A DNA stretch of 64,000 nt from Bacteroidales bacterium (GCA_029098505.1 JAQXOE010000044.1:62001-126000); one strand, 5' to 3'; positions 53,106 through 62,390 are shown, counted from the first letter of the stretch. A program made the numbers and translations. The notes: generated by a model not told the origin, from the letters alone.

Positions 53106-54294
53106 GGACCATTTCTTTATTGCGGTCATCACTCTGATGTCCGTGTTTACGATATGCTTCGGCATCTATGAATACCGGCGGGAGAGGGCTTTCCGCTGTG
53201 ACATTCTCAACGCAAAACTGCAGCTCAACAATTTCAATCCGTCTGATTCCTCCATCAGAGTAACAGTCATAGATACTGACGGTAAGGTCATTTCCGACAG
53301 TGAGAACTCAGACGTAAGCACGATGGACAACCACCTACAAAGGAAGGAGGTGCGCGAAGCCATTGCCAACGGCTCCGGATACGATATCAAGAGAGTGTCT
53401 GGGATGAATGGTGAAAAATATTTCTACTCAGCGACTTATTTTCCGGAAAGAGGACTTGTGGTACGTTCATCCGTGCCCTATTCCGCTCCTTTGACTGACA
53501 GTTTGAGGAAGGATTTCACTTTCTTCTATTATACCGGCGGCATACTCATACTGATAGGAGCAGTGATGTATCTCAGATGGCGTCTTCGCCGCAGTGAAGA
53601 AGAAAAGCTCCGCATCAAGCGTCAATTGACAGAAAATGCTGCGCATGAACTGAAGACTCCTGCCGCTTCGATTGAAGGCTATCTGGAGACTCTTGTCTCC
53701 AATCCGGAAATGCCCGAAAAAATGCGGATAAACTTCATTGAGAAATGCTATACCCAATCGAAAAGAATGAGCAGTCTTCTTTCCGATATGAGCACACTCT
53801 CCAGACTTGACAATTCTGCTGCGTCCACTGTTTCCGTCCCAGTTGACCTTTGCGCTCTGATCCGCAGAATCTCGGAAGAAACCCAAGCAGAATTTGAGTT
53901 GAAAGGAATGGAGTTGAAGCTCGAAATGCCTGATAGCATCTTCATTGTCGGAGACCCGTCCCTTTTATATTCTCTTGTGCGCAATGTTTATGACAATGCC
54001 CTTGCGTACGCGACCGGTGCCAACAAATTCGACGTAAAAGCGCTTTGCAAGGGCTCCCAGATACTGCTTATCTTCTCGGACAATGGGCCAGGAGTGCCCG
54101 AAGACCAGCTTTCTCACATCTTCGAACGTTTCTACAGATTGGACAAAGGCCGTTCGCGCCGTCTCGGTGGCACGGGACTTGGTTTGAGCATAGTAAAGAA
54201 CATCGCCATTCAGTACGGTGGGGGAGCCAGCGCTTCAATTACTGATGGTGGCGGTCTTACTATTGAAATCAAACTGAATCAGAAACAGCAATGA
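53083..54294 (+). CDS. Sensor histidine kinase, PhoR-like
   Basis: 403 residues. Two membrane segments (about 9-28 'HFFIAVITLMSVFTICFGIY' and about 145-163 'FTFFYYTGGILILIGAVMYL') enclose a periplasmic sensor of about 115 residues with 'GYDIKRVSGMNGEKYFYSAT'. HisKA with His188 in 'NAAHELKTPAASIEGYLE'; HATPase with 'SDNGPGVPEDQLSHIFERFY' and 'RLGGTGLGLSIVKNIAIQYG'. Partner of the overlapping response regulator. PhoR-like by layout and context. Confidence 0.92.
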   Translation: MAISSTHKDHFFIAVITLMSVFTICFGIYEYRRERAFRCDILNAKLQLNNFNPSDSSIRVTVIDTDGKVISDSENSDVSTMDNHLQRKEVREAIANGSGYDIKRVSGMNGEKYFYSATYFPERGLVVRSSVPYSAPLTDSLRKDFTFFYYTGGILILIGAVMYLRWRLRRSEEEKLRIKRQLTENAAHELKTPAASIEGYLETLVSNPEMPEKMRINFIEKCYTQSKRMSSLLSDMSTLSRLDNSAASTVSVPVDLCALIRRISEETQAEFELKGMELKLEMPDSIFIVGDPSLLYSLVRNVYDNALAYATGANKFDVKALCKGSQILLIFSDNGPGVPEDQLSHIFERFYRLDKGRSRRLGGTGLGLSIVKNIAIQYGGGASASITDGGGLTIEIKLNQKQQ

Positions 54295-54734
54295 GTACAC
54301 TCGAGAATCTTGGCTGGTGGGGTCTCTTCCTTGGCAATCTATTGGCCGCTACCATAGTGCCTTTCAGTTCCGACGCACTATATATTGCCTTTTTGGAACT
54401 TACCAAACAGGCTCCTCTCTGTTTCCTGGTTGCCACAGCCGGCAACTGGCTGGGGAGTGTAATCAGTTTTGGAATGGGCTGGGCAGGACGTCTCGAGTGG
54501 ATTGAGAAATACTTCAAGGTCAAGCACGAAACCCTTGAAAAGCAAAAGGCAATGATTGCCAAATACGGTTCCTGGCTGGCTTTGCTCTGCTGGGTTCCTA
54601 TTATCGGTGATGTCATTGCCATTGCTCTCGGCTTTTATAAGGCTCCTCCACTTCGTTCCTGTGTGATGATGCTCATTGGAAAGGCCGGTCGTTTTGTGGT
54701 ATGGACCTTGTTGCTCGGATTCAGTCTTTTCTGA
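54291..54734 (+). CDS. YqaA/DedA-like small membrane protein (VTT domain)
   Basis: 147 residues with about four membrane segments. 'GWWGLFLGNLLAATIVPFSS', 'TAGNWLGSVISFGMGWAG' and 'WLALLCWVPIIGDVIAIALG' are typical of the YqaA branch of the SNARE-associated/VTT (DedA) group. These are thought to move lipids or support membrane potential. Its ATG overlaps the kinase stop (ATGA), so it is co-translated with the two-component pair. Confidence 0.85.
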   Translation: MSTLENLGWWGLFLGNLLAATIVPFSSDALYIAFLELTKQAPLCFLVATAGNWLGSVISFGMGWAGRLEWIEKYFKVKHETLEKQKAMIAKYGSWLALLCWVPIIGDVIAIALGFYKAPPLRSCVMMLIGKAGRFVVWTLLLGFSLF

Positions 54735-54744
54735 TTTTTGAGTG

Positions 54745-57162
54745 CTACAGACGGTCAATATTGTCTTTAGAGCTGCCTTTTCCGCGGTATGTACCCTTTC
54801 TCGAGTTTATGTTGTATTTGAGGCTTATTCCTGCGCGATGCATCTCAAACTGTGAGCGCGACTCGCCGTTGATATCGTTTTGACGGAGGGTGTAATTGCC
54901 CAGGTCCATCAGCACATCGTGCATTGCGGTCTGGAAAATATCACCTATGCTCAGGCGGAGGATGAGATTCTTGTCCCTGAGGAAGGATTTCTGCACTGCA
55001 AAAGAAAGATTCCAGTAGTTCTCCTGAAGACTTGCATTGCCGAAATCGGCTTTTGAATAGAACTCGGAGCTCAGTTCAAGCTGCCAGTAAGCTCCCAATC
55101 TCAAATAGTTGTTGCTGTTGAAGATGAACATAGGCCTATTGTAACTTACCACCCTGCTCCCTTCTGGCATTGAAGGGTCAGGCAGATTGAGGCTTATTCT
55201 CTGGGCCTTGATTCCTGCGACCGTACTTGATGTGAATGCTCCCTTGCTTGGAGATGCTACTAGGAAGAGATTGAATCTTCTGAGGGGCTTCGGGAAATTG
55301 GTCATACTGATCAGGACAGTACCGCTGTCATCGTATGGATAGGTCCAATCGAATATTGCGTTTTCGATTCTTTCATAAGAGCCTGACAAAGAGAATATTC
55401 CCTTGTTCAATGCAATGCCTGCCGAATGTATGGTCTCATTCTTTAGCTGAGGATTACCTGAATTCAGTGTGAAACGGCTGGAGTATTCTATTCCTGACCT
55501 CAGGTCGTTGAAAGTTGGGCGCCTTGTCTTTGCGCTGTAGCTTATAAGGGCCTGGATACCAGCGATTTCTGTTGCAAAGGAGATGGATGGGAAGAGGGAA
55601 GGATAGCTCCGGCTCTGCCTTTCCTCCTTCATATCATAGTCGAAGGCGGTGTGTTCAAATCTCAAACCCGCAGTAAGCATACCAGCCCTCTCGATGAAAA
55701 GAGAGTACTCCGCAAATACTGAAAGATTCTTCTCCAAAGCTATGGATGTGCTGTTCTTAATGTGCTCATTGTCAATGGAATAATCATTATCGCGACGAAT
55801 ACGGCTACCTTCGCTTCCTGCAGTGAGTTTGCCCTGTCCGAGCGGATGTGCCAGGACGAGCCTGTAATCCTGCATCCTGCTCACGCTCTTGTTCAGCGAA
55901 CGGTAAAGCGAGAGAGAACGGGCATATTCTGAGTTCTCGTTTATTTTACTCTCGACTGTACTTGATGACGAGTAAGAATTGATATTGAGGTCAATGTTCA
56001 TTTTCCCTGACTTGCCGCTGTAGAATACATTGAACAGAGTAGGACCGTGGTGGTCGTAACTGTCATCTCTCTCTGAAAGCAGCCTATCATATTCTTTCCC
56101 GTCAATACTTACTCTATTATCCACCAGAGCGTGTGAATAGCTGTCAAAGGTACCGGTTTTCTGTAGCCTGGCTCCGATGCTGTTGTTTTCATTGAAGTCA
56201 TAGTTGAAAGCCAGGTCGAAATTGCCCTTGAAATCAAGACCATTGTATGAAATTGGTCCCTCCTGCTTGAATATATGTTCCGTGCGGGTAATCTGCTCGA
56301 GTTCAAATGAATAATTCTTTAAATAGTCGCGATTCAGGTCGAGCCCGAACATTATCTCCGCTTTCTTGACCCTCCAGTCAAGCGCGATGCCTGATGACAG
56401 AAGATTATTGCCGTTCCTGAGTGTCTGATAATCGTTGAAATTGACTAAAGCGCTCAGGCCTTCGTCTATTCTCTGTATTGTCCTGATTCTTACGACTGCG
56501 GAGACGTCCGCTGCATAGGCTGATCCAGGATTGCTGATAACTTCGATCTCCTTAATGTACTCGCTCTGCAATCTTCCAAGTTCGGATTCATCCACAACTT
56601 TCCTGTTATTGATATAATAAACAGGGTGTCCCTTCCCGATAACCTGGATATCATCACCTTGCCTCATCATACCAGGAACCTTGGCCAGCACATCATAGGC
56701 ATTGCCACTGTGTTCAAGTACCGAACTCTTGACCCTGGTTACGATAGCATCATCCTCTATTCTGGTTTTTGGCAGTTCTGCACTGAATACCGCCGCTTCC
56801 AGCATTTCACTGTCATCCTCGAGAATAAAGTTGAAGACTGCGTCGAAATCACTGGAGTCAAGCTCCTTGTATGCACTTTTATATCCTATTGATGAAACCT
56901 CAAGAATAAACTTGTTTCCATATGCAGACTTTGACCCGGGAGTGTTGAACTTTTCAGAGAGATTGAGCTTGAAATGCCCGTCTTCTCCGCTCAAACAGCC
57001 TTCGATGACCTTCTGGTTCGTGCTGCTTCTCAATACTACAGCCGCGTAAGGAATGGATGAACCTCCCATTTCGCTGACTTGTCCTTTCAATGTCTGTGCT
57101 TCGCTTTGCATTTGTGCTGCTGAGAGCGCGATAAAACTGATGAGGGTAATGATTCTTTTCAT
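54745..57162 (-). CDS. Outer-membrane beta-barrel receptor (TonB-dependent-receptor-like, OMP_b-brl_3 type)
   Basis: 805 residues with a signal peptide (MKRIITLISFIALSAAQMQSEAQ). N-terminal carboxypeptidase-regulatory-like domain ('TLKGQVSEMGGSSIPYAAVV'), a short plug-like part ('AYDVLAKVPGMMRQGDDIQV', 'YINNRKVVDESELGRLQSEY'), then a long barrel with the OMP_b-brl_3 pattern ('ISYSAKTRRPTFNDLRSGIE', 'SRFTLNSGNPQLKNE'). The transport ligand is unknown. Divergent from a LytTR regulator, a frequent partnership in this phylum. Confidence 0.88.
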   Translation of the reverse strand: MKRIITLISFIALSAAQMQSEAQTLKGQVSEMGGSSIPYAAVVLRSSTNQKVIEGCLSGEDGHFKLNLSEKFNTPGSKSAYGNKFILEVSSIGYKSAYKELDSSDFDAVFNFILEDDSEMLEAAVFSAELPKTRIEDDAIVTRVKSSVLEHSGNAYDVLAKVPGMMRQGDDIQVIGKGHPVYYINNRKVVDESELGRLQSEYIKEIEVISNPGSAYAADVSAVVRIRTIQRIDEGLSALVNFNDYQTLRNGNNLLSSGIALDWRVKKAEIMFGLDLNRDYLKNYSFELEQITRTEHIFKQEGPISYNGLDFKGNFDLAFNYDFNENNSIGARLQKTGTFDSYSHALVDNRVSIDGKEYDRLLSERDDSYDHHGPTLFNVFYSGKSGKMNIDLNINSYSSSSTVESKINENSEYARSLSLYRSLNKSVSRMQDYRLVLAHPLGQGKLTAGSEGSRIRRDNDYSIDNEHIKNSTSIALEKNLSVFAEYSLFIERAGMLTAGLRFEHTAFDYDMKEERQSRSYPSLFPSISFATEIAGIQALISYSAKTRRPTFNDLRSGIEYSSRFTLNSGNPQLKNETIHSAGIALNKGIFSLSGSYERIENAIFDWTYPYDDSGTVLISMTNFPKPLRRFNLFLVASPSKGAFTSSTVAGIKAQRISLNLPDPSMPEGSRVVSYNRPMFIFNSNNYLRLGAYWQLELSSEFYSKADFGNASLQENYWNLSFAVQKSFLRDKNLILRLSIGDIFQTAMHDVLMDLGNYTLRQNDINGESRSQFEMHRAGISLKYNINSRKGTYRGKGSSKDNIDRL

Positions 57163-57194
57163 ATTTTGCTTTTGTTGATTTCTGTCGCCGGATG

Positions 57195-57225
57195 CAAAGT
57201 AATGACGTCAGGAATACAGTTCAAA
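57195..57225 (-). promoter_or_regulatory. Promoter of the beta-barrel receptor, with palindrome in the spacer
   Basis: On the minus strand TTTG (57222-57225), 19 nt, TTACTTTG (57195-57202; one mismatch to TAnnTTTG). The spacer contains the perfect palindrome TGACGTCA (57203-57210), next to the -7 box, a good place for a repressor or the neighbouring LytTR protein. Confidence 0.55.
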
Positions 57226-57328
57226 TACCCGGGGATAAACGGTGTCTGAATTGGGACTTTTGACAGAAAAACGCCTTCTGACTGCATTGATTTGGGATAT
57301 CAGGGATATTCTGCAGGCTTGAAATTAT

Positions 57329-57367
57329 AGCGGAAACATCCGCTTTCAATTTAAAACACTATCTTTG
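57329..57367 (+). promoter_or_regulatory. -7 box and inverted repeat upstream of the LytTR gene
   Basis: TATCTTTG (57360-57367) matches the -7 box 23 nt before the start codon. In the -33 region stands a perfect inverted repeat AGCGGA-AACA-TCCGCT (57329-57344) instead of TTTG, so the promoter may be activator- or repressor-controlled. Confidence 0.45.
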
Positions 57368-57390
57368 GAAGGGTAAAACAATACCGAAGA

Positions 57391-58311
57391 ATGACAGCAA
57401 AACTGAAGATGGCACTCAAGTCGCCTATTGAAAGCACAATAGGCGCAATCCTCGTTCTGGCCTTGATCCAGCCTTTCGGCTTGGACCGTATGGAAGAACA
57501 ACGCCTAATATATATCTTCCTTCTTGGAGTAGCCTGTTACCTTTCAGGCTTTGTTTCATTCTGGATTGCTGATTTCACAGCCTCCAAATTCTTAAAGAAC
57601 ATAGTAGGAGAGAAAAAGCACTTCGTTCTCATTACCCTGAATTTTTTGTTCACCATCCCCCTGCTCTCCCTTCTGAATGTCTATCTTGACTCTGTTTTCA
57701 ATGATTTCACTTTGACCCTCCAGGCATATCTGCGTATGTTGATGTTCGTTGCACTGCTTGCGCTCTTTCTCTTCTTCTGGGCTTGCCTCAGGTTTAAGAA
57801 CAATAAACTCAGTCGCGAGCTTGACGAAATGCGCGCCATCAATGCCCTTCTGGAGCAGCGCCAGGATGAATTGGCGCAATTGGCAGAGAATAACAGCTCC
57901 GATTCTGCTGCGGGCAAGGCAAGAGATTCCGGTCTTGTCTCTTCCTCTGCCGGCTCCACCCTTTGTGTTCTTAAAGGACAGAACAGCGGACCCGCCTTTG
58001 AAGTTCCAGGCTCTTCAATCGTTTATGTGGAGTCCATTGCCAATTATGCTGACATCTGCTATATGGAAGATGACAAGATGCTCCATAAGACACTGAGAAT
58101 CACCCTTAAAAGTGTGAAGGACTCAATAGGTGAGAGCAATTCCCTTGTTCAGTGCCATCGCGCTTTCATTGTCAATCTTAATTTTGTCCTGACTATGGAG
58201 AAGCTTCCGAACGGCACACAGTTGCGGATTTTTGGGTCTGAAAAGAGAATCCCTGTTTCCAGAAGCAATTCCTCCGCTATCAAAGAAGCTTTGCAAAACG
58301 GTATTTCCTGA
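57391..58311 (+). CDS. Membrane-anchored LytTR-family transcriptional regulator
   Basis: 306 residues. Four predicted membrane segments in the first 135 residues ('IYIFLLGVACYLSGFVSFWI', 'FVLITLNFLFTIPLLSLLNV', 'MLMFVALLALFLFFWACL'), a coiled-coil linker ('RELDEMRAINALLEQRQDEL'), then a C-terminal LytTR DNA-binding domain (about 200-300: 'IVYVESIANYADICYMEDD', 'LVQCHRAFIVNLNFVLTMEK'). There is no receiver domain, so it should sense something in or at the membrane. Likely controls the divergent receptor and itself. Confidence 0.9.
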   Translation: MTAKLKMALKSPIESTIGAILVLALIQPFGLDRMEEQRLIYIFLLGVACYLSGFVSFWIADFTASKFLKNIVGEKKHFVLITLNFLFTIPLLSLLNVYLDSVFNDFTLTLQAYLRMLMFVALLALFLFFWACLRFKNNKLSRELDEMRAINALLEQRQDELAQLAENNSSDSAAGKARDSGLVSSSAGSTLCVLKGQNSGPAFEVPGSSIVYVESIANYADICYMEDDKMLHKTLRITLKSVKDSIGESNSLVQCHRAFIVNLNFVLTMEKLPNGTQLRIFGSEKRIPVSRSNSSAIKEALQNGIS

Positions 58312-58419
58312 AGCCGCTGATCTGCCTTCTTATTCTTTCGGAACACTCTTTGCAGTTTTCTTTCTGTATTTATATAAAATACTTGGTGTTTTTTTATTAT
58401 TTTGACGAGAGAATAGCTT

Positions 58420-59571
58420 ATGAAAGCATTGATTTTGTCCTGCAATACAGGAGAAGGCCATAATTCGAGCGCTAAAGCCATTTTGAATGAACTTCAGGTT
58501 CAGGGATACGAATGTGAGATGCGTGACACTTTGTCACTGGTCAGTGAGACCACATCCAAAAATGTATCCGCCATATATGTGTATTCCACAAAGAGCTCTC
58601 TATTCGGAAAAGCATACAAGCTTGGAGAAAAAATCAGCGACATCAATCTGACCAGTTCCCCGGTTAATTTGGCCAATCGTGTGTACACAAAGCCATTGCT
58701 CAAGTTGATTGAGGACAATGGCTTTGATATTGTCGTATGTACGCATCTGTTTCCGGCAGAAGCTCTTACTCATCTGAAATCCAAGGGAGTATTGGCTGTA
58801 CCTACTCTGTTTGTGATGACTGATTACACCTGCATACCTTTCCTTCCTGAGACCAATCTCGACAAGTATGTCATTCCTCACGAGCACTTGATTGAGGAGT
58901 ATGTTGAGAAAGGTTTGGACAGGAATAAACTGTACCCTTTAGGCATTCCTGTCAGAGAGGATCTTTTTGCCAACAGGATTCCGCGTGAAGAGGCCCGCAG
59001 GCAGATTGAGGAACTAAGCGGGTGGAATTCCTGCGATGAGGGCAGCCGATGGTTCCTGATTATGGGCGGCTCAATGGGACACGGCAATATGCATACTCTC
59101 ATAGAGGAATTGCTTAAGGATTGTGCTCCAAAGGACAGGATAATTTGCGTTTGTGGACGCAATGAAGAGCAGAAACAGCAGCTTGATTCCGAATTCGGCA
59201 ATGACTATTGCGTTAAGAGTCTTGGATATACTGACAAAGTGTCCCTGCTTATGGATGCTAGCGATGTACTCTTCTCAAAACCGGGCGGAATTACAAGTAC
59301 TGAAGCGATAGTCAAGAACATTCCTCTCATTCACTCCGAACCAATCAAGGGAGTTGAGGACCAGAATGCCATCTTCTTCCACTATCACGGAATGTCTTAC
59401 AGATCTTTGGACCCGGTACATCAGGCTAAAGTGGCCGTGCGTCTATGCGATGATAAGGAATACAGGCAGCGTATGCTGGATGCTCAGAAACTGAACAGAT
59501 GTCCGGATACCTGCAAGAGAATAGTTGAACTGATGAAAGAAATGGTCAATGAAAAAATGCAAGCTGAATAA
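58420..59571 (+). CDS. MGDG-synthase/GT28-type glycosyltransferase
   Basis: 383 residues. N-terminal MGDG-synthase-type domain ('MKALILSCNTGEGHNSSAKA', 'DNGFDIVVCTHLFPAEALTH') and a GT28 C-terminal domain with 'FLIMGGSMGHGNMHTLIEEL' and 'DVLFSKPGGITSTEAIVKNI', the nucleotide-sugar site. Relatives are diacylglycerol glucosyl- or galactosyltransferases and MurG. A role in glycolipid synthesis at the inner membrane is likely; donor and acceptor are unknown. Followed, with overlap, by a small membrane-protein gene. Confidence 0.87.
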   Translation: MKALILSCNTGEGHNSSAKAILNELQVQGYECEMRDTLSLVSETTSKNVSAIYVYSTKSSLFGKAYKLGEKISDINLTSSPVNLANRVYTKPLLKLIEDNGFDIVVCTHLFPAEALTHLKSKGVLAVPTLFVMTDYTCIPFLPETNLDKYVIPHEHLIEEYVEKGLDRNKLYPLGIPVREDLFANRIPREEARRQIEELSGWNSCDEGSRWFLIMGGSMGHGNMHTLIEELLKDCAPKDRIICVCGRNEEQKQQLDSEFGNDYCVKSLGYTDKVSLLMDASDVLFSKPGGITSTEAIVKNIPLIHSEPIKGVEDQNAIFFHYHGMSYRSLDPVHQAKVAVRLCDDKEYRQRMLDAQKLNRCPDTCKRIVELMKEMVNEKMQAE

Positions 59572-60229
59572 GTTTTCCACAGTAATCCTGATCCTCTGTG
59601 CCATAATTCTGCTCGGAAACTTTGTTTCCCTCTTCTTTTTGGAGGATCACTCTTCTGTCAGCCGTGTAGCCTTCCAAATGTTTGAGACGGCGCTGATGAT
59701 GTTTATCATCTTCATCCCAAACCTGCTGAAGAGAATGGCGAACATCAAGGTTCCTCACAGTATGGAGGTGACCTTCGTCGCTTTTGGATTCAGCTCCCTT
59801 ATCCTTGGGGATGTTATCGACTTCTATGGTAAGTTCGCTTGGTGGGATTCTATGCTGCACGCATTCTCAGGCGTACTTCTCGGTATCCTTGGTTTCTCGC
59901 TCATCAACCTGTTCAATAAAACAGAGGGCGGAAAAATTCGCTTTCCTGCCCTCTTTGTTGCAATCTGGGTTGTATGTTTTGCCCTTGCCCTTGGTGCTTG
60001 CTGGGAAATCCTGGAGTATTGCGTGGATGGCATACTCAAACTCAACACCCAGCAGTATCTGAGTACGCCGGGAACCTTTGATGCCAGCGTTCCTCTTGTC
60101 GGTCACGCAGCCCTGGAGGATACTATGGTGGATCTCATCCTGGACTTTGTAGGCTCAGTGGCAATAGGCGTGTTGGGCTATTTCGAAATCAAAAAAAGGG
60201 AGAAAAGCCCGCAAAAGCCCAAAGAATAA
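59549..60229 (+). CDS. Membrane protein, YjdF/DUF2238-like
   Basis: 226 residues with five to six membrane segments. The central motif 'WWDSMLHAFSGVLLGILGFS', then 'ALGACWEILEYCVDG' and 'LEDTMVDLILDFVGSVAIGV', with conserved acidic and His residues inside the membrane, resembles the DUF2238/YjdF group. Function unknown. It starts 23 nt inside the 3' end of the glycosyltransferase gene, so the two are coupled. Confidence 0.65.
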   Translation: MKKCKLNKFSTVILILCAIILLGNFVSLFFLEDHSSVSRVAFQMFETALMMFIIFIPNLLKRMANIKVPHSMEVTFVAFGFSSLILGDVIDFYGKFAWWDSMLHAFSGVLLGILGFSLINLFNKTEGGKIRFPALFVAIWVVCFALALGACWEILEYCVDGILKLNTQQYLSTPGTFDASVPLVGHAALEDTMVDLILDFVGSVAIGVLGYFEIKKREKSPQKPKE

Positions 60230-60234
60230 GTCTC

Positions 60235-60987
60235 TTAGATGACCACAGCACCTGCTACCGGCAGTATGGCGCCAGAAATGTATGATGCCATATCGCTGGC
60301 CAGGAAAACGAAGGCGTTGGCTACATCTTCCGGCTCACCCAGTCTTCCGAGAGGGATGTTGCGGATGATAGGTTGTATCATCTCGTCAGGAAGCACGGTG
60401 AGCATATCTGTTCTGGTAACTCCCGGAGCCACTGCATTCACGCGTATTCCGTATTTTCCAAGCTCACGTGAAAGAGATTTGGTAAGACCGTTGACTGCGA
60501 ATTTTGAAGTAGGATAGCCGCATCCTGCGCCCTGTCCGTTATAACTTACAATCGAACTGGTGTTGATGATGACTCCGCCGCCGTTGTCTTTCATTATCTC
60601 GGCTGCTGCACGTGTGCAGGAATAAAGAGCCTTGATATTGATATCGAGAATCTTGTCGAAATCTTCGTCTTTATAGTCGAACAGTGAGTTGTTCTGGGAA
60701 ATGCCGGCATTGTTGGCAAGGATGTCAAGGCGTCCGTATTTCTCCTTGATAGCATTCAGGGCTGCTGTCATCTCTGCACGGTCAGAAAGTTTTGGCCAGA
60801 TGGCATCTACCTGAGCATCAGGCATTTCAGACTTGATTTTGTCCAAGGCTTTCTTTGCTGTCTCTTCGCGTGATCCACAAAGTATGGTGATAGCACCTGC
60901 TTCAAGATACTTCTTGACGATGGCATAACCTATGCCCCTTGTGCCGCCTGTAACTACGGCAACCTTTCCTTTAAGTAAAGACTTCAT
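60235..60987 (-). CDS. SDR-family oxidoreductase (FabG-like)
   Basis: 250 residues, classical SDR. NAD(P) motif 'VAVVTGGTRGIGYAIVKKYL', 'DILANNAGISQNNSLFDYKD', catalytic Ser in 'VIINTSSIVSYNGQGAGCGY' with the YxxxK motif YPTSK, and 'IRVNAVAPGVTRTDML'. Arg near the first motif's end (SREET) suggests NADPH. 3-oxoacyl-ACP reductase is the commonest annotation, but there are no fab neighbours; the substrate is open. Confidence 0.9.
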   Translation of the reverse strand: MKSLLKGKVAVVTGGTRGIGYAIVKKYLEAGAITILCGSREETAKKALDKIKSEMPDAQVDAIWPKLSDRAEMTAALNAIKEKYGRLDILANNAGISQNNSLFDYKDEDFDKILDINIKALYSCTRAAAEIMKDNGGGVIINTSSIVSYNGQGAGCGYPTSKFAVNGLTKSLSRELGKYGIRVNAVAPGVTRTDMLTVLPDEMIQPIIRNIPLGRLGEPEDVANAFVFLASDMASYISGAILPVAGAVVI

Positions 60988-61070
60988 AACTGTTTAGTGT
61001 TTCTTGATTAAGTAAAACGTTTCTAAAAATAGGCAAACTTGTTCTATTCTCCAAACTTCGTCACGAAAAA

Positions 61071-62390
61071 CTATTCCAGGCTTTTGCAATCATAGCCAAG
61101 GGACTCCACAGCACGGATGACACTCCCAGCCTCAATACCTCCCTTAACTTCTGCTATGCCAGTCTGAAGATCGACGCTGACGCTTTCAACTCCCTGCAGC
61201 TCGCTGATTGCCTTTTCTACTGCCGTGCGGCAATGATTGCAGCTCATTCCGTCGATTCTGTAGCGGCTGAGTGAGCGGGCGCTATCATTGCAGCAGCAGC
61301 TTTCTCCTTCGCAGCACTTCTTCTCCTGATGCTCTGCCTCGCAGCAGCAGTGCTCTTTCTTTCCGCGCAATCTGTTCAGCAGCAGCGCATTGATCAGCAG
61401 CAATGCCAAAATAGCAGTGCAGAGATAATCGAACCATCCGACATTCTCGACACAGCAAACATCACTCATACTGAGCTGGCCAAGGAAATCCACCATCCCG
61501 TGAAACTGCAAATAGTCCACTGCGCAGCCGAACAGAATCGCGCCTATGATAATAGAAAGCAGATAAGAAACCAAGGTTCGTGTCCCGAGAGACTTCTGAA
61601 CTACCAGCATTGAGGCAATGTTGCAAGCAGGACCTGCCATCAAAAGCACCAAAGCTGCACCAGGAGTAAGTCCCTTCATCATCAGTGCAACGGCAATAGG
61701 GATGCTGCCGGTCGCACAGATATACATAGGAATAGCAATGCAGAGGACCAGAAACATTGAAGCGAAGGTATTGCCCTTGAAGATAGCAAACCATTCGGTT
61801 GGGACGAAAATGGTGATGAGAGCCGCTACCAACAAACCTATAATCAGCCACTTGCCTATATCTTCCATCATTGTGATGAAGGCATATTCAAGCGCGGAGA
61901 GCAGTCTTTGACCAAAGGATTTTCCTCTCTCCGTCTCGTGATGGTGCTTGTGAGAGGCCTTGTCCAAAGCTTCCTTTTCCGTATCCTGGACTACTGAATC
62001 TGCTTTTCTGTCCCGTACCGCAGCCCCACCGAAAATGGCGGTAACCAAAGCCGCAATCGGTCTGATAATCGCGAAAGGCAATCCCATCAGACCATATGTG
62101 GCAATAATCGAGTCAATGCCAGTTTGAGGAGTGGCAATTAGAAAGGAAACCACAGCTCCCTTGGATGCGCCTTCCTTGCGCAATGACATTGCAGTAGGGA
62201 TGACTCCGCAGGAGCACAGAGGCAAGGGAATCCCAAAGATTGCTGCATTTACCACTGAGCGGAAATTATTTGCAGACAGATACTTGCCATAGAAGTTTGA
62301 TGGTATGAAGGCATGCATCAGACCTGCCAGGAAGAAACCAAGCAGGAGATATGGTGCCATCTCGGAAATCAGATGAATGAACTGTTCCAT
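61071..62390 (-). CDS. SO_0444-type Cu/Zn efflux permease with Cys-rich linker and C-terminal HMA domain
   Basis: 439 residues from the ATG at 62388-62390 (MEQFIHLISEMAPYLLLGFF); ten more codons are open upstream. The ArsP-like permease fold shows in 'IPLPLCSCGVIPTAMSLRKE', 'ISFLIATPQTGIDSI'-type segments and 'LVLLMAGPACNIASMLVVQK'. After the last membrane helix comes a linker with CC and CCC clusters ('EHCCCEAEHQEKKCCEGES'), then a heavy-metal-associated domain with GMSCNHC. The Cys clusters and HMA point to Cu(I) or Zn(II) rather than arsenite. A -7-like TATCTTTG is on the minus strand at 62431-62438. Confidence 0.87.
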   Translation of the reverse strand: MEQFIHLISEMAPYLLLGFFLAGLMHAFIPSNFYGKYLSANNFRSVVNAAIFGIPLPLCSCGVIPTAMSLRKEGASKGAVVSFLIATPQTGIDSIIATYGLMGLPFAIIRPIAALVTAIFGGAAVRDRKADSVVQDTEKEALDKASHKHHHETERGKSFGQRLLSALEYAFITMMEDIGKWLIIGLLVAALITIFVPTEWFAIFKGNTFASMFLVLCIAIPMYICATGSIPIAVALMMKGLTPGAALVLLMAGPACNIASMLVVQKSLGTRTLVSYLLSIIIGAILFGCAVDYLQFHGMVDFLGQLSMSDVCCVENVGWFDYLCTAILALLLINALLLNRLRGKKEHCCCEAEHQEKKCCEGESCCCNDSARSLSRYRIDGMSCNHCRTAVEKAISELQGVESVSVDLQTGIAEVKGGIEAGSVIRAVESLGYDCKSLE

